From Siphonodentalium dalli (taxonomy: Eukaryota; Mollusca; Scaphopoda; Gadilida; Siphonodentaliidae), in the NCBI GenBank assembly GCA_032622095.1, contig CP136061.1, positions 18,788,991 to 18,852,990 of the forward strand: a stretch of 64,000 bases of DNA, given 5' to 3'. A program made the translations under genes and the position numbers. This document shows positions 34,723 to 47,454 of this stretch, in pieces. The stretch's first letter is position 1. Each line of letters opens with the position of its first letter. The notes below the pieces were generated by a model. That model searched no databases. It was not told the origin of the DNA and saw only the letters and a program-made list of their open reading frames with translations.

Positions 34723-37700
34723 CTACACACAATTGAATGGCGTCAGTCTACTATTCAGAATCCACAATTTATCATCCTCAATCGCACTTAGCAAGGGTCT
34801 TGATAGTTCAGATATTTGTTCGATTGATGTGTGGGTGATGTTTTTTTTACAAAACCAAAGCCCTGTTTCATGTTCAAAGTTAATGTCTTTATACCATTTG
34901 ACCTTTGCAACTATTTCTGTTTCATCAGTACCAGAATTTGAACAATAACAATTGTAAAAACATTGTATATTTCCAAACTGGACAAACTGTCCCGACATTG
35001 TTTTTGTATCTCTTAGTCCCCTATTTTGTAATCGAAATACTACAGAAGAAACAGTTTTGGCATTGGAATGTTCCTTGCTGGCACATCCATAAAGTGTCTC
35101 ACGTCTAGTAGTGACATCAGTAGCAATGTGGTTGAAAGACAACGAATATACACAGTTATCACAGTGGTGGCCAACTACTTTACTAACAGCCATACGCTGA
35201 CTTTTTGTAAGTTCGATCGGTTTGCTGCATTTCATTTTCAAATGACTCTCGGATGAATCTTCATGTTCGTCCATTAGAATCCCTTGATCAGAATTGTTTT
35301 CTAGTTGTGGCATTCTACCACTAGCTTGCATAAACTGGCACCAGTCATAGATAATGAACGTCTCAACTGCACACGCTTCAGGGTGCCTCATATTCAGAGA
35401 TCTCTTGCATATCCATGAATTGAAACGTTCAAATATGTACATCCACGTTGTGTATACTGGACCAAATCGTCGCATTCCATCAACTACATGATGAAGAATA
35501 TGAGTAGTTATATTATGCAGAGATACCGGGAAATTTCTTTCCAATGCTGCGAGCGCTCTGCATATCTGTGCATCTAATTTATCCAGTTCTTCACCATCTT
35601 GACACTCAGCACAAATAGCGGCGAAACAATCAAACAAATTAAATAATGTTTTCCTGTGTTGCTCATCCATTGTGGATCTTAAGCAGTACTTAAGTATTCC
35701 TTGAGTAGCAAGCTGTTTCCAGTCGTGGGATTTCAATGAAGCTGTCTTTGTAATGAAGGGACCTGGTTTAGTGCCGAATCCTGCAGGTGGGCGTATTGAC
35801 ATCGCACGTTCATCAGCCAGTTTTAGTTCAGCTTTTGTTAAGAAATATGGTACCGGTATGTTTATTGACGAGTCCGAAACCTTATTTTCCGGTTTTCTTG
35901 TTTTCTTTCTTTTTTTTGATTTTGATGGTTGAACTGTTGTCTGGTTGTAGTCACTGGACGATTCTGGAATCTCCGGGTTAATGACTTCATCACTATTATC
36001 AGTCACAGAAGGGAGACGACCATAAGCTACTTCAGCTCGGACTATTTTTTCTCTACATGTATTCTTGCCAGTTAAAAGGTTCATAATGTTTTGCACAACA
36101 TCCTTTATTGTGTGCATTGCATCTGGTTGTGTTTCCTCTATTCGATTTAGTCCAGGAAGGGAATTTATAGCCTTTATTCCTTTACAGCCTGTGGATGTTG
36201 CCAATATATTAGCGTTTGTTTTATTCTTGGCATTATCAAATGCTTTTCGATACGCCTGTTCTGAAATAACATCTCTCTGATGTGGCTTATTTGATGTGTC
36301 TGAAGATTTGACAATGAAATTCTCTTGATCATCGCGCATAACATCATCAGGTTCCAAATACGATCTGTTTGACAGATATATAACTTTATCATTATGAGTA
36401 CATTTGAAGCCTTGAACCAGACACCAGTGGCAGCCCATTAAACTGGCAGCTCCATGTTGGCCGAAAAGTTTGCATAGGCCAGGATAGTCGAGCACATAAA
36501 ACAATAGTTTGATTTTCACTGTTACTGGAGCATTTTTATATGCGTCAAATGTTGGACAACCACTGAGAGAGGAAAGCTCATCAACTAATATCTCCACATA
36601 AGGCTCCAATTTCGCTTCAGAATGATCATTACTAGGAATAATTCCTGCCAGTAATATGTTTCCAAAACTATTTCGCATGTGTCGCGGCCAATTCAGCACT
36701 GTGATCATCATCGGTACCATTGAGTAAGACAGACCAATGTTATGAAAAGGATTAACTCCATCCAGTTCTAATGCCAGAGAAAATCCGGAATTGTTACCTT
36801 TGAAATATCCATCCTCAGAATAGATATCCCTCCAAACTGGGGAATCGTGCAAATCCCACATAATGTCTCCAGGTTGTTTATCCCGTGGATGATGTGCCTG
36901 TATAATCTGAGCCAAATTAGTCTCGCCATGAATCCTGGCAAGCCTGGGTCCAATAGGCAAATACGTAAAGTGACGCTTTGAAATTGTTTTTTTCGTACGC
37001 GCACTGGTTTCGTAAAATCTTGGTTCTGCACAAACTGGGCAAACTTTTAAGTCTGCAAATGGTTTATCTGCTGAATTTCTGAATACCACACAGTCATTAC
37101 TGCAAACACTGAACACTTTCTTTTTAAGCAGATATGGCTCTATTAATTTTCGCGCCTCTGTATAACATTTTGGTAGGGATGAATTGTTTTGTAGTTGCCG
37201 TTGTAGTTTGAGGTAATCACTGAACGCGCTTTTGCTAGTTGACGGGTGGCTTGTAAATAAATTGAAATTCAATGCTAACCACTGCAGAAGAGTTATTCCA
37301 GTTCCAGGTAGTTTTGTACAAGCTATTCCTTCAGAATATAAACTTCGGTCATAATCGCATGTCCAAATACTTGTCTGAATATCTTCATCACTGGATGAAG
37401 AAGAACAAGACGCTGGAAAGTCGTCCTCGTCTGAATTACTTGAAATTGATGACTCTTCTGTTATGCCATCACGGTTAGACCATTCCCCATTGTCTGATGA
37501 GTTTTGGGCGTCAACCCTGAAACATTGAATAGGAGAGCATGTATGAATTGATACTGTGTGACATTGAACTAGTACCTATGTTGTGTTCTGAATTTTATAT
37601 ACTATAGCCTAGGTACTCTTACCTGCCTAATAATAGTGATGTCACGATTATTAAATTTGGAGGCAAAATTCCACCCATCACTATTATTAGGCAGGTAAGA

Positions 37701-40607
37701 GTTCTGCAGACTACTACAGGGATGCTCTAAATAATTGACTTCTTAACCACTGAAACATTATTAAATATTGTTCAGGATTTAGTCGGAAATACTGCTTGTT
37801 GGCATTCATCGGAGAAGCAATATTTCCGACTAAATCGTGAAAGGTATTTCATAGTTATTTTGTGGCTAAGAGGTCAATTATTTAGGGCATCACTGTAGTG
37901 TACACAATATTTATTCAAACCTAAATATCCAAATACATCACATGCATGTCTAAATGGAGAGAGATACTAACTACTAAACTAATAGAGAGCTTGAAGAGGA
38001 TTTGGCAGCAAGAGTTTACCCTTTTATTGAGCAATCTCCTTGGAACAAAAGAATGTAAGACATACATGTAGCAGAAGGAGGGAGAAATACTACTGTACCA
38101 CTGTAAGTAATTACATTTGATTATCTGCTAATTATTATATGCATTGAACTTGATTGAAGTGACATTTAATATAAGTTAACAATAACATGATTTTGGAGGG
38201 TGTTACCGATTATTATTACTACCAGAAATTATTAACAGCCATGGCCGCTTATACATGTAGGCTCTTGTGCTGTTAAGAATTTCAGTTGGGCCATTAATAA
38301 ACCACAATGCCCGACAAAGTAATGGTTTGGTCATTTTCTTGTGAAGGCTCACGGAAAGAGTACATATTTTTTAGTACTTTTATATTGCCCTAACTAGTGT
38401 TAATTTGAAAGTTGTTGTTGGTTATGACGCACTTAACGTTTAGTGGTGTCACGAGTAGGAGGAGCTTAAGTAAAACTTAATTTAGGGAATTTTTTTTGGA
38501 AAACAACCCATTTTGAAGACATTATTCATTTTAAATTTACCAACAATAGTTGGTATGAGATCGCCAGAGGCTCACAAAATATCCAACTTCCAACTCATTG
38601 AGATATCTAACATCTCCAAACACACTATGCCAATATCGTATATTTATACCATGATCACATGTTTTACTATGAAATAAAGCCATCTGGATAAATGTTTACT
38701 TTAATCTATAAGGTATGTGACAGTTGCGTTGCGTAAAAATCTAATGTTACTGCAACGGTTGCGTCAACGCATCAGACGCAACGCTGTAGTGTGAACGTCG
38801 CTATGCAATTATCACTAAGCTATAACTGTCGCATCAGACGCGACGCACGCATCACAGTACTTGGTGTGAATGGGGCTTTATGCTGGTGACCCCAACGTCA
38901 CCAACAACGTCGTTTGCCTCATTCAGGAATCACTGTGAATAAATTCTATCAACGAATTACAGCCAATGCATAAACGTGCTGTAAGATATAGTTTGTAATC
39001 ATTGTTTGTTTGGAATAAGCTCTGACAATTAACATCATGGTATAAACAAAATACACACAAAGTGTTTCTCAATAAAAAATTTACTCCACTCGTGGGATTG
39101 ATGATTTACCACACTCGCTAAAGCTTGTGTAGTAAATTGTCAATCCCACTCATGTATTTTATATGTCTCCAACTGATATCCGGCACTTTATAGTGATAGA
39201 AATATTATGTAATTGAGAGCATACCGTGTATTCCGCAAGCTAGCTGAATTTGAACTGCAAATACTTGGGTCATCAATATCATCAATCATTACATCAATGT
39301 CATCATTGCTGACATTAGAACTCTCCGTGCTGTTTGTAGAATCAATTTCTGAAAAAAAATTGGAAATTCAAACATTTTATTCAGAATAGAACACACATAC
39401 GCATTATCACAGAATACTGTGAGTTAGGCCAAACAAAATTATACCTGTGTTTGGGGTCCCACCCTCTCTGAGAATTAGGGTAGGTAGGTAGATTTATTTT
39501 ATTTATTTTTTATTTTTCTGAAATACTATGGACATTGAAAAAAAATTTGATCTCAAAATACTTAGGATGATAAAATTAAATGTGTATCAATGTAAAATTT
39601 ATGTATATAATCCACTATAGTGTCAAAATATATTAATTTTTATAATTTTACTTAACAAAAACTCAATATCTGGGCATAGAGGGGTTAAAAATCTACTGGA
39701 GGCCCAACAAAAAGTTTAGGGTAGGCACCTTTAAGATAGGGTAGGTAGGGAGACCCCAAACACACACATATTTTGTTTTGGCCTTAGTCTAATGTCCAGC
39801 CCTCCAAATGATGGGACTTACCGTTTACAATTTCATTTAAAATCTCTTGTCTATGGGAATCGAGTTTGCAACATGACATAAGTGTAATTCATCCTCAAAT
39901 CCATTTTTTTCATAAGTTACAGTTTAGATTTTAGCAAGGCCACCAGCTTTTTTCAAGACACAAAACCACCGTTATCTAAATTACATGATTTGACGATATT
40001 GGTCACATACATGGAACTAGGAGTAATTTGTGCTAGGCTATATAGCCTATAACGGGACAAACGCGGGACAGATAATTGGGCGATGTGGCCTCCCCAAGAC
40101 TCGGCAAGAGGGCACGACGAACCCTCCGGAACTTCTTCTTCTCTTATAATATAAATGCAAATCCCTTGGTATCAAGATAAAAGTGTTAATTTGAAAACAT
40201 GATTAATGTTTTATTCCACAGGGATTGGGGGAATGAGGGATTTGCAATTGCATTTGACTTGTTTGTAAACATGATCGAACCCTCGCTGGTTAGCTTACTA
40301 TTAAATACGGCCTTGGGTTTTAACGTTTAGTATATCTACCTTCTTCTGGAAACCAATCTTCAGACTCGACTGTAGATGTCTGGTCAACATCAGTGTGACT
40401 GCTAGGCTCAAGTCCCACATCAGAATCTGACTCTTGATAATCGATTTGTGTTCGTGTGCTGTCAGTGTGACGAGTGTCACAGTCGTCCATCGTCTGCATG
40501 CAGTTGCCATATTTTCCGATGTGCTTTCGAATGACACGACTGCTAATTGGTTGTAATCTCCATTTACAAACAGAACAACCACACGGTCTGTGGAGGGTAG
40601 ATGCCAT
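34723..40607 (-). CDS. Tnp2-type CACTA transposase, three exons
   Basis: This protein should cut and rejoin the CACTA ends in the nucleus. Exons: 40607-40340, 39348-39225 and 37516-34723, with GT-AG introns whose phases agree; total 1061 codons, no internal stop. The ATG at 40607 follows an in-frame TAG. Exon 1 encodes a small CxCxxC segment near residues 9-14. In exon 3, residues about 290-293 form a CxxC (KVCPVCAEPR). The Transposase_21-like core has LALELDGVNPF (Asp 383) and PDAMHTIKDVV (Asp 596), and a basic KSKKRKKTRK (663-672) may be a nuclear signal. A DUF4218-like C-terminal region starts near residue 790 (FPVSLHNITTHILHH, then GPVYTTWMYIFERF, then a conserved Glu near 849). The length fits plant Tnp2 proteins. 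Which acidic residues are catalytic is inferred from family layout. Confidence 0.92.
37615..37702. repeat. perfect 27-bp foldback in transposase intron 2
   Basis: Arm 37615-37641 (ACTCTTACCTGCCTAATAAT...) is exactly reversed at 37676-37702. The loop is about 34 bp. Looks like a tiny foldback MITE within the intron. Confidence 0.7.
37717..37895. mobile_element. pogo-like MITE in transposase intron 2
   Basis: Left end CAGGGATGCTCTAAATAATT, right end AATTATTTAGGGCATCACTG. Part of the CAGTGA subfamily with 34305-34662. It does not touch the exons, so splicing of the transposase may be unaffected. Confidence 0.65.
37896..39224. other. rest of transposase intron 2
   Basis: No gene. About 38700-38880 holds repeated CATCAGACGCAACGC / CATCAGACGCGACGC words ending GGTGTGAATGGGGCTTTA, resembling one end of an unknown MITE. 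About 39080-39160 is an imperfect foldback (CACTCGTGGGATTGATGATT with AATTGTCAATCCCACTCATG). Confidence 0.45.
39425..39787. mobile_element. foldback MITE in transposase intron 1
   Basis: GGCCAAACAAAATTATACCT and TGTTTGGGGTCCC at the left are mirrored by GACCCCAAACACACACATAT and TTTTGTTTTGGCC at the right, with TTA on both sides as a possible target duplication. AGGGTAGGTAGG occurs near both inner ends. Confidence 0.6.
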
Positions 40608-41640
40608 CGCTGTTTTGTGACTATTGGGGGCCTAGTCTGACATCAAAATTGAAAAAAATAACGCATTTACCATGTTTACAGAAAACCTGGCTATTGCGCA
40701 TGCGCTTCAATGGGTCATAATAAACATTGGGCGGCCAGTCCGATTATGTAGAGGAAATAAACGGATCATATCTTTCAACAAAACAAGCTTCTAATTACGT
40801 TTTTGTTTATTCGTTTAAACAAAATATTCATAGTACGACAACACCCTGAAAACGTAACCATAATGATTTTAAAGAAATACAAGTACAATACATAAACCAA
40901 TGAGTTTTACATTTCGGACTGAGCGAACACGTTTTAGCACTTTCCATCGTGAGTTACGGTAGACCGAATTTGTAATCCTCTATCAGGGTTGCTGATAAAA
41001 AATGTTCGAATCTTAGTGGATTGCAGCTATCCCAGTCCCTTGTTCATACGTCCTTGGGATAACATGTCGAATATTGGTGGTGAACTAATTTAGTAGAGTC
41101 GCCTGTTTGGCTGCAGACGTTGACTATATGGTTGGTACATGCATTCACAAACCATGGAGTTTGTATGTCAAAACGCGCTTCCATAGTTTTTTTTTTTTTA
41201 CGAAAACACGTGCATTTTATTTTCGCGCGCCTGGCGATCGCAGACGACATCAGATTTGTTATAAATTATAATAGGCCTAATGGACCTAATACGTCGCCTA
41301 AAAGGCGCGGGTGTAACCGCCGGTGGAATTAAGGCATTAGAGGGTAACTTGAACAATTTGATTTTCCGACATGTTTTTTTTTATTGTAACTGTTAGGTCT
41401 ATTTGAGTATTTCTAACAACTTAACAAGATCAGTGACAGTGTTGATGAATCGATAATTCCTAAATTCGAATTTCGTCAATTTTCGATGACTGATGAGCAG
41501 ATGATGACTTATTGACTAGGCCTATTCTGTATTCAGCTAGCCTATTGCCATTGATGATGACTTAGTCAAGGAAAGCTATTCTATTGCCATGGCGCTTTGT
41601 CATGTTCATGATGTTGTCTGGCGTCTGTCTGTTGGTTCCA
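40608..41640. promoter_or_regulatory. intergenic region upstream of the transposase
   Basis: The transposase promoter must lie here, upstream of the ATG at 40607 on the minus strand. I see no clear TATA element. Any 5' exon of the plus-strand gene (45438-47050) could lie between here and 45437; I could not identify it. Confidence 0.35.
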
Positions 41641-42860
41641 GAGACGGTAGGGGGGGGGGGGGGGGTCTCACCCCCCAAACTTTGGTCAAAATTTTCAACA
41701 GTTGGAAATTTCATACCTGCCAATACATTAGTTGGAAATTTCACACCAACAGTATGTTGAAAATGTTCTTGTAGTTTGATTTTCAAACAATTTTTTGGGG
41801 GGAATAAATTGTTTTTGTACCAATATTTGCAAATTTTCTAATTTTTGGTAAAACTTTTGGACTGAAATAGTTATCAGTTGGAAATTTTCCAACCTCAGGG
41901 GGGGTGTCAGGTTGGAAATTTCCAACAGTTGGAAAGCTTGTGTCCTGGTCCCTCCGCCATGGCCAGTCATGAGTCAAAAACTGCTAGTTAATTTAAGGAA
42001 ACAATATTATTATATGACTATCGTTTTTCGTTCCCCAATACCACTATAGTAAAGTGATAATTTCCCGACCATCGGATCAGCAACAGTTTGATCCGATGTC
42101 ATACCACCCTTCTCTATCTCGCATACTGCGCATGACTGGAAAAAGCAGGACAGTTAATTCTTTCTTTATTTTTGATACTAGCGAGCGTGTGCAATTGGTT
42201 TCATTTCATAATTAATGAGAGAAATTGTGCTTTTTAAATAAAAAGCATGTCATATAATAAACCTGTTATCGCTGCAGTGAATTGATCTGGGCTTCGCATC
42301 ACGTCTCGTTGAAGAGGTCAGATCGCTGGATCAAACTCGACGCCTGCGGCGGCTCGTTTAATCCAGCGATCTGACCTCTTCAACTCGACGTGATACTTCG
42401 CCCCAGATCAATTCACTGCAGCGATAACATGTATTTATCATACATTTGGTCAACATTGTCATTGGAATTGTCATCAGTTGTAAATTTTCCAACCTAAGTG
42501 GAGTGTTAGGTTGGAAATTTCCAACTCTACTAGTAGGAGGGCTTGAGGCTAGTCTAGATTCTAGGATTTTGTGATTTTCTTGTTCAGATTACAAAATTTT
42601 CCCACACCGGGCCGACCATTGTGTCTCTGCTGTGGCCAATACAAAAATTCTAATAAGTTTAACAATATTTTACTATATTTGGTCAAATTTGTGGACTGAA
42701 ATGGTCATCAGTTGGAGAATTTTCCAACCTCAGGGGGAGTATGAGGTTTGAAATTTCGAACACTATAGGAAAGCTTAAATTCAGTTGAGGCCAGTCTAGA
42801 TGCTAGGATTTGCGATTTTCTTGTTTCAAATTTCAAAATTTTCTCACACCGGGCCGAACG
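41641..42860 (+). repeat. array of TTGGAAATTTCCAAC-type palindromic repeats
   Basis: Three related monomers (about 41820-41960, 42440-42616, 42660-42860) carry CAGTTGGAAATTTTCCAACC, then a G-run and GGTTGGAAATTTCCAAC, then CTAGTCTAGAT(T/G)CTAGGATTT and CACACCGGGCCGA. A G-run of about 17 stands at 41650. A separate 166-bp foldback interrupts the array at 42264-42429. Confidence 0.65.
42264..42429. repeat. foldback with arms of about 75 bp
   Basis: TGTTATCGCTGCAGTGAATT at the left is the exact complement of AATTCACTGCAGCGATAACA at the right. Inner arms pair too (GTTGAAGAGGTCAGATCGCT with AGCGATCTGACCTCTTCAAC). The loop region is GCCTGCGGCGG. Confidence 0.75.
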
Positions 42861-43139
42861 GCCATGGTAAGCCTGGTGTGTCGTGGTCTGTTGCCCGTAG
42901 CCGTGTGCTTTTGTATGGAGTTAAATATGTAACATATCTGAATGTTCTCATAACGGGAATATATAACCATGGGATATTAGGCCTAAGAGCACTGAAATAC
43001 AAGGGGGGGGGGGTGCAAATGGAATTATGCAAAACTTGTGTTCGGTCTGATTCTGATTCAAGGGGTGGGGGTGCAGTTGGAATTTCCCAAGGTGGACACC
43101 CCCCGAACGGAAACCCTCTAGCCACGTCCCTGGTTGGTT

Positions 43140-43580
43140 CGTACGTCCTAACCTATGGGGCGGGCTACAGCTTATACCGCTTCATCGATCATCATGAAAT
43201 TTTTCATGGAAGATGAGTCATTTTGGGGTCATTCGGCAAAACAAGATGGCCGCCAGATGTCATTTTCGATTTTAATATTGCATCCAATCGCGCGGGATAC
43301 AGTTTGTACCATTTCTCCGATCATGATGAAATTTGTCATGGAAGTTGACATTGACACGTAGATGGGAACGAGTCATTGTGGGGTCATGATTTGGTAAAAC
43401 AAAATGGTCGCCAGATGTCATTTTCGATTTTGATATTTCATGCATTTGAACAGCTATGCTACAGGTCATACTATTTGTCCGATCATCATGATATTTGTCA
43501 TGGAAGTTGACATTGACATGTAGATGGGAACGTGTAATTTTGGGATCGTTCAACTAAACAAAATGGCTGTCGTCAGCCAT
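43140..43580 (+). repeat. tandem repeat, about 3 monomers of 150 bp
   Basis: Monomers share GATCATCATGAAATTT(T/G)TCA, GGAAGTTGACATTGACA, AAACAAGATGGCCGCCAGAT and GTCATTTTCGATTTT. The overlapping frames at 42800-43553 on both strands are repeat translations. Confidence 0.75.
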
Positions 43581-43699
43581 TTTCTTTTTCATTCAGTATA
43601 TCACAATGCAATTACTAATTGGCTGATCATCATGAAAGTAATAATGGCCATTTCTTACATATCATGAAACGAACATTTCACTGGCAACAAATAATTTAA

Positions 43700-44020
43700 A
43701 AAATACACAAGTTAAGCTACTGTGTCATTGACACTTTCATTTAATTTATAAATCAAAATTTAGTTCCTTATTTTTATCCACTATTTAAAGGGGCATTATT
43801 AGTATGATTATGATTATCACTTCGAAAGCAAAACACTTTTTTTCTATATTAAATCGTTCAGTCAATCACTGAATCAGTGGCAAAAAAACAATCAGTTTAA
43901 AACTTTTATTTATATGGTGGGTCGGAGTTTTGTATAATTGCCGACATATGGCCATTTGAACTTTAATGTAGGCCTATTGTAATTGTTTATAAATTAAAAA
44001 TAAGCACTGAGGCTTGGAAC
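43700..44020 (+). repeat. internal CACTA duplication, copy 1
   Basis: CAAGTTAAGCTACTGTGTCATTGACACTTTC and the later CTTCGAAAGCAAAACAC ... AGTGGCAAAAAAACAATCAG ... GTTTTGTATAATTGCCGA blocks recur, in the same orientation but a different order, around 49637-50130. Confidence 0.55.
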
Positions 44021-45437
44021 GTCATTTAAATTATATATAAATTATAATATATCACTCGGACAAAAACATCAGCCGAATTTGGGGCTTACGAGCGAAGCAA
44101 GAGGGAATGAAACAATGCACGAAATTAGGAGACATAATTATGAAACATGTTTAAAGATAATCATTAAAATCAAGTTGTTCGTGGAGGGGTGTGAACAAAA
44201 ATTAAATTTTTTTTTTATAAACTGACGGCTTAAAGAGCTGTATACAAAACTCCGTTGTTCTGGCTAAAGAGCCGTATACGACTTAAAGAGTCGTAAAAAA
44301 GGGACACATGTTTCACTTTCAGAATAATTAGCATGAAATATGTAAATATGTACTACTTTCGATGTGAATGTCTATTTACTATTTTAATTTTATATTTAAA
44401 CATCCAAACACAAACAAAGCATTCAATATTAGTGTGATGCGTGCATGTGAAATGGGTACTAGTAATCAAACAAATACAAGCTGAATCGATAGCATTGGCC
44501 ATTGTCAACAAATAAATCACAATATGGATCGAACTGTGTCTTTAAAATTTACAAACCAGTGCGAAACATGTCAGTATTTGTGTATTATTTAATAAATTAA
44601 TGATTTCTTTAAAAAAGTTCACTTAGTTAAATGTTCATTGATATTTAAAGGAGCTTTATATATATTTATTGTGAGAAAAAAAACAACTATATTTACAGTT
44701 GTGATGTAAACGCTGAAACAGATTCCACATATTTCAGGAACAATTTCTGGCATCTGTGACTAGTTTGCATATCAATCTCCCGTATTATTATTATTGAAAT
44801 ATACTTTACACTCCGCGTTGATATGTGATATAACCATATATGCCTTAGGCTAACCCGACCGACCCTATTTTAAACCGCCGACTCAGCACTTTTTATGCTA
44901 ATAGACCAGCATCCATGGGGGAAAAGATTTCCCTATAACAGCGGTTTCGTCCGCCCTTTTTTTTCTAGAGTTACGCCCCTTTTTGGACTTAGAACATTCA
45001 GTTTTTCTTCTATTTTTCTGGTGTCCGGATGATAACTTGATTTTTGGTTGTTTATTATCAAAACCCGTTTTTTGGGGATTACCTATATCGAAATACAGGT
45101 TAAGGTTGAATTTCGGTTTAATCCGATAATTTTTGCAAGAGTTATGGCCCTTTTTCGACTTAGAAAATTCAGTAAAGAAAAAACGTTCTCTGATTGTACA
45201 GTTGGGGGCGTTATCACCGCCCAGCGGTGCACTTGTTTTATAAGAAATGTGCCAGTTGTGAAATTTGATCGACAATAATTAGATGTAACTAAACATGTCC
45301 TTAAAAGTAAATCTTTTATCTTCTTTTAAGCATTGATACTCTTAATTTTCAGGCTACAACAGACAGTCAGTTATGTTTTAATCTTTAATTACATTCATTA
45401 TTCACAATACTATGAATTTTTTCTTTAATCCTTTCAG
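44021..45437. repeat. CACTA interior upstream of gene 2
   Basis: A piece at about 44171-44215 (GTTGTTCGTGGAGGGGTGTG) matches the ends of the element at 49105-49535. About 44900-45245 is a minus-strand GGGCCATAACTC-family copy. Position 45425-45437 (TTAATCCTTTCAG) is a good splice acceptor for the next exon. No further exon identified. Confidence 0.5.
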
Positions 45438-47050
45438 ATTGTGCCATTACGCCCGAGATCTTCATAAAATTGTCGAAAGCTGATCTAGCGGATATTTTCC
45501 CAGAAGTTTTCATGGACAGGTTTAAGGTCCTACAGATCCAAGAAAAAATGAAGATGGAAAGTGGAACACCAGACGGTCCAGTATATCTACAGGCAGAAGG
45601 TGATCTTGAGGCCTCAACAGAAGAAGATACAGAGCAGTCTGACATGAGCACAGATGAGTATGATGTGGATGTCAGATCACAAAGGCAAAGCCCGTATAGC
45701 GTAGATGAGATGATGTCGAAAAAAGAATTAAGAGGCAGGCCTACCGAAGCGCAGTCATATTTTGCAAATCTTATCAGGGATGGTGCAAAAGCAGCACATA
45801 TATGGAAGAAGGCAGCAAAAGTTGCTGACATATCTCAAGAAAAAAAGACGCTTTTTTTTGAAAATATTTTACGCATATGTCCAGCTTTGTCGAGTCATAG
45901 ATATGCGTTATGGGATAATCTGAAGAAGAGGCTTGGCAACCGAAGGAAATACCGGAATGACAAAGAAATTGGCAAGAGAGGCAAATCTGCACGTACATGT
46001 AGTTCAGAATCTGTAACTTCCCCGTCTTCTGGCAAAAGTCATCAGAAATTTGATTTTGAATGTGGTTCCCTGTTGACCATAAAAAGCCAAACTGGGCTAA
46101 CATTAGGCCAAGGTCTGTTTCTGAGGCAACCGTCTAAAATGTTTGCAGAAATAACATTAAAATCTCTCAAAATAGAGAACATAAGGCCCTGTGATGAGTT
46201 ACCAGTGGCAACTGGGTCAGCAACGCACATTAGTGAACTGAAACCAAAGCAAATCTTTTCATGGAAAGTGTCCAATTTATCAACTGCCAGCAAACCTAAC
46301 ACTACGCTTAAGGCGACTGGTATGATTCGTCAAACAAAACCGTCAACATTGAAGTCCGCAACTGCCAGCAAACCTAACACTACGCCTACGGTGACTGGTA
46401 TGATTCGTCAAACAAAATTGTCAACATGGAAGTCCGCAACTGCCAGCAAACCTAACACTACGCTTAAGGCGACTGGTATGATTCGTCAAACAAAACCGTC
46501 AACATTGAAGTCCGCAACTGCCAGCAAACCTAACACTACGCCTACGACGACTGGTATGATTCGTGAAACAAAACCGTCAACATTGAAGTCCGCAACTGCC
46601 AGCAAACCTAACACTACGCCTATAGCGACTGATATGATTCGTCAAACAAAACCGTCAACATTTAAGTCCGCAACTGCCAGCAAACCATCGACGAGTAGTC
46701 CTGGAAATAACTCCCAAGTCTACATGTATGAGTGGAATGCTGGGAAGGTGTTCCTTGGCATAATGTCTGTGGATGGAAGTAAATGTACAATAACTAACTG
46801 TATTTCACCCATTGGAAGGCTTTCGAAGGATGAGTTTATTCCATGCTGCACAATCATGCAGAGATCTAGAGCATTAAAGTTGAATACTGGGGACGTCCAG
46901 CAAAGTCCAGATTCAAGGTTCTTAATCTGGAGAATTCCCCTGTCAGTTTGTGGTCCATCGGAAGATGGGTTACAGATCCAACTTCATTTGCCACACGAGG
47001 AGTTTGTTGAGCTCGTGTGCCGTCAGTTGTTAGAATACAAGCTTGAGTAA
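45438..47050 (+). CDS. second CACTA gene, last exon; unknown DNA-binding-like protein
   Basis: The frame is open from the acceptor TTTCAG|AT at 45437/45438 to TAA at 47048. The first in-frame ATG is 45512, so either the exon follows upstream coding exons or translation starts there; sequence before it (PEIFIKLSKADLADIFPE) reads as protein, which favours a spliced start. Parts, in order: an acidic Ser/Glu-rich segment; a helical, basic module near 45720-45960 (RPTEAQSYFANLIRDGAKA to RLGNRRKYRNDKE) that looks like a nucleic-acid-binding fold; a Ser/Lys-rich link; five coding repeats of 26 residues; and a well-conserved-looking C-terminal domain (46715-47045). I do not recognise the family. Its place inside the CACTA element suggests a TnpA-like partner of the transposase, by analogy only. 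Confidence 0.7.
46279..46690 (+). repeat. coding 78-bp minisatellite, 5 copies
   Basis: The unit encodes ATASKPNTTPTVTGMIRQTK plus PSTLKS (26 residues). Changes between copies are mostly at codons 10-13 and keep the frame. It links the basic N-terminal module to the C-terminal domain of the second gene. Confidence 0.85.
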
Positions 47051-47454
47051 CATGGTGTGATCATAGATGTTTGCGGCCCTAAACATACATGTACATGTAT
47101 GCATGTTCAACTGAGCCTGAAACATTAGACCATGCATATGATTCCGTCAACCACAATAACTATAAGGCCAATATAACAAAATTACTAGACTATTCCGTCC
47201 CCTCCCGACCCTATTTTGTCCCCGTCCTCAAATGATATTTTGTATGCAAATTTTCTCTCATGCATTTAGATATAATAACAGTAAAAATAACTAGTAATAT
47301 TCTAATAATGAAATCATTTTATCATTCAGATTTGAGCAATTTGAAAACATGTGGTACCGGTATATCATAAGATAGCATATCGGAATTTCAAGAACTTCTT
47401 CCCATGATAATTTGCATTTGGTAGCTATTGAATAAGAAGTATACTTTTCTCGCA
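47051..47454. other. 3' flank of gene 2
   Basis: About 47160-47240 (ATAAGGCCAATATAACAAAA, then CCCCTCCCGACCCTATTTTG) is an inverted relative of 59620-59705. No gene. Confidence 0.4.

Noticed and set aside
42800-43553. Overlapping frames on both strands (93-138 codons)
   Set aside because: They cover tandem repeats, overlap each other on opposite strands and show no domain.
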